A stretch of 64,000 bases of DNA from NCBI GenBank assembly GCA_037892935.1, contig JAYXKI010000005.1:1798001-1862000 (forward strand), read 5' to 3'. Under the pieces are notes generated by a model. It was not told where the DNA came from. It saw nothing but the letters and a program-made list of their open reading frames with translations, and did not search any database. The translations under genes and the position numbers were made by a program. This DNA comes from Phlebopus portentosus. Taxonomy: Eukaryota > Basidiomycota > Agaricomycetes > Boletales > Boletinellaceae. Shown here piece after piece: positions 49,111 through 60,121 of the stretch; the first letter of the stretch is position 1, and every line of letters begins with the position of its first letter.

Positions 49111-52100
49111 TCAAGAATCATCTAACTGAGGAAGAGAGGGTAAAGCCGCCTGCAGGAGTGAAAGTACCTGGATCAACGTCCGCTGGTCGACTTCCTCCCC
49201 TTGGTGCAGTCGATCAAGAACAGACTGCGGCGCGTCGCCCATACGTCTCAAGATAAGCGACGCCAGCGCGTTTTCAATACGCATCGACAGCGAGTCGAGG
49301 ATCGCCATCAGCTCGCGGTCCTCAGCTTTGTCGCTGATATGCGGAATGAGCGTCATTGGGTCGGCGTACATGACGACGCTGTCTTCCGCGGGCTCTGTGG
49401 GGAGCGATACGGAGGAGGAGGAGGAGGCGTCTACGGGAGGACCGCCGGCGCCGGCCGTGCTAGCCGTGCTGCCTTTCCGCGGAAGTGGACGCAAGACACG
49501 ACAGGAGGTCAAAGCTTCCAGTCTCACACATAGTGTGGCCAACTCGCGCATTTGCACAACACTGTACTGCACACGAGACCCCGACGCGTCCGGCTCGTCT
49601 GCGAGGATGAGTTCGCTCCTCCCAATGAGTTCCTTGGGATATATCAACGAGAGCATTTCTGGAATTTCAAGGCCCTTTAAGCGGCGCTCGCCAACGGGAA
49701 CGATCTCGACGCCAATGCCCTCTATCGTAGTAACTAAGGCTTTTTGTTCCGGGTCCGCTGGGTCGTATTCTTTATTCAGCACCTGCGAGCGTATCTCCCG
49801 CACAACATCCGCGCTGCACATGATCTGCCCACCATTCGCACTCCCAACTATCCGCGCCGAACGGTTGACCATCGGCCCAAAGTAGTCCATACGGTGCGTG
49901 ATCGGATCCGGCTCGCAGACGGGCGTACCGCAATGCATACCCATCCGTACCGAAAGCCCACGTTCAATCAGCCTCCCATTCTTATCGTAAATCTCCTTCC
50001 CGTCTTCGCATTCGAGAATCTCCAGAGGCCAAGACTCGTGTAGGAGGTCCAGCTGGACTGTAAGGCACCACTTGAGCGCAGATAATACGTTCGGAAACGA
50101 GCACATGAACGCATCGCCTTCCGTTTTGACCTCGTACCCGCCACATAGCCGAAGCTGCCGGCGAAGCAGCTGATTGTGCAGACGCATCGCAGTCGGCATC
50201 CCAGCGTTCGCGTCCCAGAGGTGAGTCGAGTTCCGGATATCTGTGAATACCAAAGCGACGTGTCCAGTGGGAGCAAGCACTTCCTGAGGCAGTCTCGAAA
50301 GCTGTACATCCCCAATGTCCTGCGTCTTCGGCTTCGGCTTGCGAGCCTGGTACGCATCCACGTCCGCCAAGGAACCAACCGTCGCCTGTCTCGATCGGGC
50401 CGTAAATAGAGCAGAAACGCAAATAACCATGATCATGGTGCTCCCATCCGCTCCATAACTGATCGCGAAATCGCGCAGCTTCTGTGAAGCGATCATAGGA
50501 TCATCCTTCTCCGAACGCGCAATGTCCACAGCGGTGCGATACGAAACGTAGTCCCACAATCCACGGTTGGCGATGATGATGAATTCGTCTAGTTCCGAGA
50601 GCTCGTAGCTTGCGATGTCTGGTCGGGGATTGACTGCGGGTAAGAGATGGTAAAAGCCGAATGAACGCGAAACTTCTATTTCTTCGTTCACAAGACCCTT
50701 CGGGGATACCCATCCTTCAGCGGCACGTATACGAGCAGTCTCTTCACGGTCAAATGGTTCATGTTTTCGAGATACCACCTGTGCCGTCCCTTGCCGCGAA
50801 ACCACAGCCAGCACGTCACCGGCATTCGCAACGTGAATAGTCTTGCCAACGAAGTACACCACAATACCCGACGCTCCATTCCGCAGGATCCCCAAATCCG
50901 TCGCCAAAGTAGCCTGCGTCGCAGTCGACGCGCTCGCCGCTGACATCTTCCGACTAAGGTTCACACTCGCCGTCAAAAACGCATGCATGTTCTTATTTAG
51001 CGTCAAGAACGTCCTCCGCATTGCATCGTGCACCGTCTCCTTCGCGTTCTTGTCGAGCTTCTCCAGCTGCTGCGCGAACACCTTCACGAAGTTCTCCCCC
51101 AGGAACTTCGACACGCGATTGTTCATGTGCGACGCATCGAAGCGGCCAAACATCGCGAATATGCATTCGTCGCTCCGCCCGCGGAAGTCTGGGACGACGA
51201 CGTCCAGCATACCCAACACGTCCTTCTTGCCAAGCGTGTCTGCGATACCATAAGGCATCTGATTGACCTCGGAGAGCGACGTCCGGACTCGACGCAGCTC
51301 GTCGTCTTCTGGAATACCTGAGGTGACTGTAACGTCCATAAGCCCGAGCACCCGAAGCTGAGTTAGCTCGGCGAAGTCGGCGAGGACCTTCCTGTGGCTT
51401 GCCGTGTGGTGCGCCATGGACATCCGACTTTGGTCCGGTTGGATCTTCAAACGTTTGTTACCCGACAAGTTTAGGTATTTCAGGGCCTTGTTGAAGTTCC
51501 TGATGAAAACGCCATAATTAGCTACATAGAGGTGAACGAAAAGCCATGGATTTTTACCAATTCCAATCAAACTCCCAGTTGTTTATGTTATACTTGAGGA
51601 CATTACTGCCCACGTCCAACACAGTCAAGCTCTTCAGCTTCCCAAGCTCAGACGGCAACACCTGGAGCTTATTCCCATTCAAGAAAATAACCGTCAGGCT
51701 CGTCAGCCGATGCAAGTCCTCAGTCGGGATCATCGAGAGCTTGTTCCCACTCAGGTAGATCTCCTCCAGTAGCACCATATTCCGGAAGAACGAAGACGGC
51801 AGCTCTTGAATATTGTTGAACGAGAGGTTGAGTACGCGAAGCTCGCGGAGCGCCGATAAAGGATGCAAGGTATCATCCGTCAATCGATTCTCACCGAGAT
51901 AGAGCCTCTTGAGCGATCTCGCTAGTGGCGGGAGCCACCGCATCGCCGATGACTGGCTAATAACCGAATCCGCCGTAGACGGTTTTCGCGGAACATCCCT
52001 CATTGGCGGAGCAAGTGCGTACGACTCGCCATTATCGAAGTTATCAAAGCTCGCTGTCGGACTCGGCGGATCGTGCAGCGTACTGATCAAATTCGACGTC

Positions 52101-54877
52101 ACGTTGACCGTCTCGAGCGACCTGCATTGCCACATCGTCGGCGGCAACTCCGTCAGACTGTTATTATGCGCATCCAGGAGGACCAATCGCTGCAAATTCC
52201 CGATACTCATAGGCAGCATGTCCAACTGGTTGTCCGAGCAGGTGAAAGTCACGAGGTTCGTCAGCAGACCGAGCGACTCGGGGATGAACCGGAATGCATT
52301 ATGGTCGATGTGCAGAGTCTCGAGTGTCGTGAGGTGAGCGAAAGCTGTGTCGTCCAGACTGCTGAGTTTGGCGTGCGCGATGTTTAAGGAAGTGAGCCGG
52401 AAATGGGAAGGACTGGATGGGTTAGCGAGGACGGTAAGCTGAGTGATGTCGTTATGCGAGGAGTCCAACACTCGCATGCACGGCCCGACGACAAGATCCA
52501 AGGCGTGCACGGCATTGTGGTCAGCTAGAAGATGCTCCAGCCTCGGTAGCTTTGAAACGAGCGACAGGTCCGAGATGTTGTTCCTGCGACAGTCGAGATT
52601 CACCAAATTGACAAGTCCCGAAAACTCCGGCGGGAACTTTGAAATCTGGTTCCCGACCATAACCAGACTATGTAACGACTTGAGCGAACCGATTTCAGGA
52701 GGGAGAGAGGAGATCATATTGAACGATATATCAAGGTCCACAAGGTTGGACATCTCAGGAATAACAGAAGGCACAGCCTGGAACTTGTTATTCGAGATAT
52801 TAAGAAACTTGAGCGAGCGTAGCTTAGGGAACCACTGCGGTAGCTTGTCGATCCTATTATTCTGCGCCTTCAGCGTCCCTAAACTGGGGATACGATCCAG
52901 CCCGGAGTCATCAAGGTCGGCGATTCGGTTACACGATATGTCCAGATTGATCAACGATGCACTATGCCGCACACTCTGCGGGACCTTCTTCATCGCCATA
53001 TTTGATAGACGAAGCTCGCGGAGAGTCGTACATGATTGGATGAAATCAAGCGGGATTTCAAGCATTGGGTTTCTTGAAAGGTTCAGGAAGACAATTTTTG
53101 GAGCGTTGGCGTGTAAGAGGATTGGTATAGTTTTGAGACTTCGTCCCGTAAGGTCGATAAGCTCGAAGTTGTTATCCACAATTGGCTCTTCTTGCTATAA
53201 GATGTAATGGTTTTAGCAAGTCCATCACTCCCCAAAGATGAAAGAAACGAACCTGGTCTCCCAAGAAGTTGCTTTTGTATATGAACTTTATCAGGAAGCC
53301 AATCTCGTCGGCGCCCAGTAATGGCAGCCCATCGGCAACGTCATAGCCTGCCTGTTCAAGCCTTCGTCGGACAAGATCAGCTGGTTTTTCGGTTGGCGCA
53401 AGCACTCGTTCTTTGCAACGCAATCAATCAGTAACGACGAGCTAGTACGAAAGAAAAAACGCAACATACCTCGTTCCCGTTCCTTGACGTATAAACTATG
53501 CGGCTCCCTCGTCTCATCTAAGAATAGCTTATGATTCATCACGGGCACGAGCTCCGAGACCGTCGTCGTCAGCGGGCATTTCACAACGTGATACGTCCCA
53601 TCGCTCCGGTGTATTCGAATCTGGTAGTGCGGAATGCTCTGAGCGCGTTTCGGGTTTCGCGTTCTACGGCGCTGTTGTTTCACCGTTTGCGAGCGCTCAA
53701 CCGCACCCATCGAATCCGATGCGTCGGAGTCTGTATAAGGGACGTCTGGAAGCCCGCCCTCTCTTTCCACTGCCCAGCTCTCTGGAGCAGCCCAGCCTGG
53801 ACTATGCGGCTCGTCGTCGCGTTTCTCGCCATCTACTTTCTTGTCCGGAGGTCTAGGTAGCGGCGTTTTGGGACAGATCTTCTTCGGATCGACGTGTGAT
53901 GGGCCTCTGCGCCGATGCGTGGCAGCTTGTGCTGATGCACTTAGGGTAGCGTTCGGAAGGAAAGGGTTGCTGAAGAATGCAGGTTGGAAATGAGTGTTGA
54001 CCTGCGCAGGCGGAGACGGCGCGAGCGGGTGAAAGCTGCCGTCAGACGCGCTCCAGCTGCTTGACTGGTAGCTACTTTCGAACCCGCTCCCCGGAGAGCT
54101 CGCGCTCGCGTTGTCGTTCGCCAGGATACCCTTCACGTCGTTGTTCCGGATCGTCATGTCGACGATGCCGTCCATCTCATCGAGGTTTGTGTCCAGCGTG
54201 AATTCGGGTTCTTTCGGCGGTCGTTGCGGTGGCAGAGGTGACTTTGGCCGATTCCGACGGCGGTGTTTTCGAGGAGCGGGTGCAGGCGAGGCCTGCAACG
54301 GTAGGAACGACTGAGAGTATAAAGGTGATGGCAAAGGAGGGACAAGCGCATTCGCGCTGGACATATTACTATCCTTGCTGCCATTGCTGCCGTTATTGGA
54401 GCCTTCGTCCTTCCCAATCCTACTGACTTTCTTCTTGATGACGTTAAACATGTTCATACTCTTCGGTTTGCGCAGGTCCGTGCTCGACTGTCTCTCTGTC
54501 CCGCTCGAGCTGATGCTATCGCAGATCGACTCGCTCCCTCGGGCGGCGCGGGGGAGGGACGTCGTGCTCCCCTGCCGGGCGGACACGAAGTTCATAACCG
54601 AGCGCTTGGTGTTCAGCGCAGCTCCGTGCTTGTGGCCCTTGCTCGGGGGTGCAGGCTATACATAACAAAATAATTAGAATTTTGCAATAGACGTCAATTA
54701 CACTTGAGTTGCAATAGTAGAGAGAGACAATATAGCACGCACAGGTTCCTCGAGCCAAGGTGCGATCACGATACTGTCTTCACCCGTGGTGGGGACATTA
54801 GGCGGGATGGATTCTGGGGAGAGATAGTCCCAGCGGTCGCCGGGGTCGAGGTGGATTGAAGTAGTGGAGGACATCAT
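49111..54877 (-). CDS. CYR1: Fungal adenylate cyclase (RA-LRR-PP2C-cyclase)
   Basis: Makes cAMP for the PKA pathway; a peripheral membrane protein driven by G-alpha and, in yeast, Ras. Order: ATG at 54877; a Ser/Pro-rich N-terminal part (54,650-53,600); a Ras-association domain (YQIRIHRSDGTYHVVKCPLT to EIGFLIKFIYKS); about twenty leucine-rich repeats from IDLTGRSLKTIPILL through LTVLDVGSNVLKYN, with the typical end NINNWEFDW spliced at 51558/51499 to NFNKALKYLNLSGNKRL; a PP2C-like domain (CIFAMFGRFDASHMNNRVSK; RSFGFYHLLPAVNPR; YGADGSTMIMVICV); then the class III cyclase core (GHVALVFTDIRNSTHLWDAN with the metal-binding Asp; CGGYEVKTEGDAFMCSFP; GLSVRMGMHCGTP). The C-terminal segment ends LPQLDDS. 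Five or so exons, around 1,800 residues. Frame is open throughout. Its last 1.75 kb has a broken copy at 41,720-43,250. Confidence 0.95.
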
Positions 54878-56151
54878 AGGACACGCAACCGTAGCATTGG
54901 CACTTGACGAGCAGCGACACGGGTACACGCCGAGTCCGAGTCCGAGTCTGAGAGCGCAAGAGCGAGAGCAGAGCAGAAGCAGAACAGAGCAGAGCAGAGC
55001 AGCTGCTGCCCGTTCGTTGTCACTCAAATGGCACTGGCGGCGGCACGGGTGGACGGCAAACTCAAAGTCACGAGATTATATTTCCCGCATTCGGTAAAGA
55101 TTAGTCAGGCACGTGAGCAGATCTACAGATAAGTGAAAACGTTACAGCGACCCTTTCGTGAATTTGAAACGCTCTTTGAATGTATGAATGCTATCTTTGT
55201 ATCGACTGTGTTTGAGAATCATGTCGCCGTAGTCAACGCGCACGGCGCTCTCACTTTGATCAACAACCGGGATTATTTATTTTATTTTATTTCCATTTCT
55301 TAGCGGGGTCTTCTGAGTTCTGACGAGGAGCGCCGCCTGTCTCAGCCAACGCCTCCACACGCCCCGCCCCTTCTCCCGCCTGCCAGCCGTCCATACCCAG
55401 CCATGCATATGGTATAGTATATAATATCGACACCCACGGAGGTCCACCTAATCCGCCGCCCTGAATGTCTACCCATTGGGAGATGAAGTCTTGAAACTAT
55501 ACTTTATTCTATCATTGACTCTTGAAGTCACCGTACAAAGCCCTCTCTGACAAGGCTTTTGACTGTCGCGCGGCGCGATCGGACACGGCACGACTCAAAT
55601 CTAGTCTCCCGTCCACTACCAGGATACATTATTCCATCTTCCAGCCAAAAGGAGTCTCCTTGCCTCGAAAACCGGTCAACTAACGAAACGGTCATCCCTA
55701 TACTAGTATAATCTGACAAAGCGACCGACCATGTGCTCCGTGCAGCGACTACTAAGTTATCTGTAAAGCACTCTCACGTCTTGTCCCACTCCTGCCGACG
55801 ATCTGCCGCACTTTGCAAAGGAAATCTTCATTCGGTTTCGCTTCACAGATGCTTACACCACTACTGTTCATGTGTCAAGGGGGTGGCTCTCTAAATCTGT
55901 TTCTCGAAATTTTGCTCGGCTTCTGTGCCTGATGCTTTCTCGCCTGATGCTGTTTTACAAATGACACTGGAATATACGGGTGTTCTGCACTATTTGTGTT
56001 TGTAAATACTACCTCGAAATATGACCCTAGCGATACACAACACAATTCCACACTACGTCCTACATATGCATGCTACAGTATCGGCCGATTCATAATTCAC
56101 ACTCATAATCATCAAACCGTTCTTTCCTCGCATTTCATTCATTGGTAGCGA
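54878..56151. other. Region between adenylate cyclase promoter and GLO1 3' end
   Basis: About 1.27 kb between two genes of the same strand. Contains the GA/GC-rich simple repeats listed below and a T/A-rich tract at 55,274-55,296. A 63-codon minus-strand frame at 55528-55719 has no motif. It is the likely long leader and promoter of the cyclase gene. Confidence 0.5.
54931..55008. repeat. Simple-sequence tract just upstream of adenylate cyclase
   Basis: CGAGTC-type units (three) run into AGAGC/AGCAG-type units (several, 54,952-55,008), within 55-130 bp of the start codon. It is probably in the 5' UTR. Confidence 0.65.
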
Positions 56152-56987
56152 TTACGCTTCTCCGGGGTTGCGTCTGGAGGAGATAATCTCAATCCAGTAG
56201 CTGCAGAGTGCATCAGTAAACCGTCCACTCTCCAGAAAATCATAGATCGCTCACTCGTCGGGATCTTTGATGAAAGCAATATGTTTCATCGTCCCGTCCG
56301 TGAGCCTCTTCTGGAACGGACGCCAAGCTGCTCAAAACGTGCACACGCAGCCTGGATATCATCAACCGAAATCGCAATGTGTCCAAATCCTCTACCAGGG
56401 TCGGAGTTCCCGTTCGCATACTTAAAGTTCGCGTCGTTCTCCGTGCCCTTGTTGTGCGTCAGCTCGAGAATACCTGTGAAGATCCAGGATTAGGAAGAAT
56501 AGATACCCCGCCGCTGTCAGATAACTTAAGAAGAGTAAGACTATATGCGATCTCACTCACCCTCACGCGCTGTCCGGTTCGCCTTCTTGACTTCTGTACT
56601 TTCGGCTCCATTTGAATGGTCGAACGCAAGGAAGTACAGCGTGAACGAGGGGAAGTCATATGCTGCAATAAAAAAATTAGTCCGTGAGACGAAATGTACG
56701 CATATGCATATCGGAAGGTAGCTTGAGTCTCATGACGCACTCTCGATGTGTTCCATCCCCAGGACCTACAGACTAGAACGCTGAGTAAACCATCCATCAT
56801 CATCATCTATTGATGTTATCCTCACCTCTGTGTAGAACTTCAGAGAGACTTTTGGGTCCTTGACACGCAGCATGGTGTGGTTGAACTGGCATGCATGTCA
56901 AATTAACGTTAACTCTCCATGGTAACAATACATATATCGATCAGAATATACATACCTTGAAACTAGCAGTAGCGGGATCGCGGGCCA
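56152..56987 (-). CDS. GLO1: Glyoxalase I (lactoylglutathione lyase)
   Basis: Converts the methylglyoxal-glutathione hemithioacetal to S-lactoylglutathione. From the ATG at 56987: [11 protein letters not shown], then [20 protein letters not shown] (first metal His-side strand), an exon with [20 protein letters not shown], then [20 protein letters not shown] (metal Glu), [20 protein letters not shown] (metal His), and [20 protein letters not shown] with DPDE spliced to [15 protein letters not shown] (second metal Glu). The order matches the single-domain eukaryotic enzyme, about 170 residues, five or more short exons. An in-frame ATG at 57081 would add 31 basic residues (MGYFSLPFTITTTYAYRYLS, then ARAPRLLFARN), which resembles a mitochondrial presequence. 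It diverges from the second NIPA gene, with about 400 bp between starts. Confidence 0.93.
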
Positions 56988-57396
56988 TATTTCTTGCGAA
57001 TAGAAGTCTAGGAGCACGAGCAGAGAGATACCTGTACGCGTACGTGGTGGTTATGGTGAAAGGTAAGGAAAAATAACCCATGCCAGTCTTACTGTAATTA
57101 GTTTCTCTCGCTCTCGCTTTCCATTCGCCCGTCCATTGGCCAAGCAATGATGCAGATCACGTGCATAATATAGAGTTTCGCCAATTTTCTCACGAGTGCT
57201 TAAACTAAAAGAGGCAGTCGGCAGTCGGCTATTTTTAGCGGGAAGGGGAGGAGTAAAGTTTGGAGCGGCCGTAATTAACTCGTCAGAATCAGAACAAACT
57301 GGGTCTTTCTTTTTTTCTCTCCCACTACGACCGTCTCTTATCGCGGACTTGTACTTCAGGGGCTCTCTGGCTTGTTGCGAATAACGAAGAGAAAAA

Positions 57397-59717
57397 ATGT
57401 CGGACGCGGAGTCCACCTCGTCGTCGCCTAGCCAATACCGCACCGTTGGCATCCTCCTTGCCGTTGGCTCCGGCGTGCTTATCGGCACGTCCTTCGTTTT
57501 TAAGAAAAAGGGACTGCTCAAGTCGCAGGCTGGGCATACGGCCGGTGAGGGTGTTGCGTATCTCAAGTCGGTAAGTGGAGCTCTTGTGTAGATTGGTGTG
57601 CCGGGAGAAATGTTGAAAACACGAATACGATTCAGCCGATGTGGTGGACTGGCATGACGAGTGAGTTCTTTCGGCGGTGTTATGAACCTCTCGCTGAAAT
57701 GCGGTGGTAGTGATGATTTGCGGTGAACTATGCAATTTCGGAGGTACGTTTGCTCAGTATTTCCCAGTTGTCCACCCACTAATCCTCCCTCAAAGCATAC
57801 GCATTCGTCGAAGCCATCGTAGTGGTACGTTCAACCCCACCATTCCACACGTCTTTTTCCTAAACCGCACAAAGACCCCCTTGGGCGCGCTCGCCGTCGT
57901 GATATCTGCCATCCTCTCACACCTCATCCTCAAAGAAAAACTCACACTATTCGGCTGGATTGGCTGTTTCCAATGCATACTCGGCGCGATCATCATCGCG
58001 CTGAACGGACCCGAAGAGCAGTCCGTGTCGACCATAGCAGAGTTTAAGAAATTGTTTCTGGCGCCTGGGTTCCTCTCGTATGGCAGCGTGTGTATCGTGG
58101 CTTCGTTGGTGATAATATTCTTCGTCGCACCCAAGTATGGAAAGAAGAGCATGATTTGGTATATCCTTGTGTGCTCGCTTATTGGTGGCATCAGTGTTAG
58201 CTGCACACAGGGATTGGGTGCCTGTATTTTGACGAGTATTAGAGGCCAGAACCAGGTGAGTTTATTCCTTTTATAACTTCGTTATTGTTTGCTGATTTGA
58301 CGACGTTTGTAGTTCAAGAACTGGTTTATTTACTTCCTCCTGTTTTTCGTGATCTGCACTCTATGTAAGAGAGCATTTATACAAAATACTCACACGTCTA
58401 TTCTTGGCTTGACGCTTGGACAGTGACAGAGATATATTACTTGAATGTTGCTCTGGCTATTTTCAATACTGGTAAGTCGGGTCCAAGAAACGAGCAAGTC
58501 ATCATAGACTGATGAGTCCTCCATTTTCTAGCAATGGGTACGCCTACTATGTATGGCTTCATCTCCGTTCCTCGCTGACTCGAGGATTTCCTAAAGTTAC
58601 ACCGACATATTATGTACTATTCACGTTCTTCACGCTCGTCACCTCCGTCATCCTCTACCAAGGGCTCAAAGCCTCAGCATCAGCGATAATAACGATCGCA
58701 CTCGCGTTCCTCGTCATCTGCTCGGGGATATTCATCCTCCAGATGTCGAAAATCGATCCTCGGCATTTGACGAAGGTGGATCGGAAGACAACTATACTGT
58801 TACAAGCTGCGAGGGAGGAAGTGAAGGCTCCCGGCTCGGGAGGGGAGGGTGATGACATGGACGAGGAGAAGTTGCTGGAATCGACAGAAGAGCCGGGTAT
58901 GGATGCCCTTGCGGGCCGTTTCAGCGCGCTGAGTGGGACCTTTGTGCGTGCGCGGAGACGGGCGACTATAAAGGGCCGGCTGGCGGGACGGAGGAGTATG
59001 GATACGACGGCGTCAGCGCCAAACCCGCGCATTACGCGCCCGAGTATTCAGAGTGGCGAGTCGGCTCATTCGGAGGGTATGGATAGTCTCCATGCAAGAC
59101 AGTTACATGCGCTCTGGAGGGAAGAGCTGAACGAGAAGTGGGCGCAGGAACGAGAAGAGGAAGGGTCGACATTCACCCAGGCTGTGCCTATGTCGACCGA
59201 TGGGAGGGAGGAGGAGGGGATTCAGAAAGGACGGTGGCCCCACGTTGACGGGCTACCCTTCCCAAGCGGGGATATTGAAAAGCTCTCCTTGGATAACATA
59301 CGCGCACATTCGCAAAATCGGACGAGAGTGCTCTCGAACGAACACATCGTCGCTTCTCCGTCCGGAACGACGCCTTCAATCAGCTCCGACTCCAAAAAGG
59401 CTCCAAGCGTCCATTTCCAGGAATACGCTTCCATCGGTAGCGGGAGAGACAGGTCATCCTCAATACGGAGTAATGACACAACAGGCCACATGTCGATACC
59501 AATGCCAATGCCATTGCCAGCTACACCTCCTCCTGCCTTGACGACCCGAAAATATTCTTCAATATTGAGCTTACACCTCCCGACTCCATCGATCCACCTT
59601 CCTGGGTTCCTCTCGAGGGGACAGTCACATACATCGCCGCCAGAGACGATCGTAGAGAAGAATGAGCTGCAAGAGAAGGATGAGTTACCTTCACCTTCGT
59701 CTCCACCTTCACCTTGA
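57397..59717 (+). CDS. NIPA-type magnesium transporter (DUF803), copy 2
   Basis: A clear paralogue of the gene at 38172-40885, on the opposite strand. From the ATG: MSDAESTSSSPSQYRTVGIL, then [20 protein letters not shown] (first helix and family motif). Further exons give GALAVVISAILSHLILKEKL, WIGCFQCILGAIIIALNGPE, MIWYILVCSLIGGISVSCTQ and VTPTYYVLFTFFTLVTSVIL, ending with [20 protein letters not shown]. Seven to nine membrane helices are expected. The C-terminal tail (from about residue 320) is long, disordered, Ser/Pro-rich, and ends PSSPPSP. Introns fall at the same places as in copy 1 where both can be read, for instance at the end of the YLKS exon. It starts near the GLO1 start codon on the other strand. 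The last exon starts within the VTPTYYV region and runs to 59717 without an intron. Confidence 0.92.
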
Positions 59718-60121
59718 TGGATCGTCCTCTTTGTTTTATACTTCCTCCTATTTGATTTGATCCTGTTTGCTTTGTCCATCACGGAACTTGTTACGAAAGT
59801 TTCCTTTGGTGAACCGATTACTGAATTATACTTCATTTTGTGTAATCGCCACGACATTACGACACCCTGTTACGATTCTTGTCAAGATACATAATTTTTT
59901 TCTTAGTGTTGCATTGTTTCGTCGGTCTAACATCGCGCTTTCTCGTTCAACTTTGCAAATGATGTCTGTATCGTGTATCATAGGTAGGAGATTCTGCTTT
60001 CGGAATGAAGATGTAAGCAGTATTTGGAATTTAACATGCACCTGGCACTCACTTTACATATACAAGTAACATCTGTTAATGATGACACAAATACAAGAGA
60101 CAAATCAAAAGATAGAGAGGG
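59718..60121. other. Convergent 3' region between NIPA copy 2 and CDC23
   Basis: 400 bp, T-rich, consistent with two 3' UTRs. No gene, repeat or RNA gene seen. Confidence 0.55.

Noticed and set aside
50843..51321. Several plus-strand frames over the cyclase PP2C region
   Set aside because: Shadows of the cyclase coding strand.
55528..55719. 63-codon minus-strand frame upstream of GLO1's 3' side
   Set aside because: No motif; region fits the leader and promoter of the cyclase gene.
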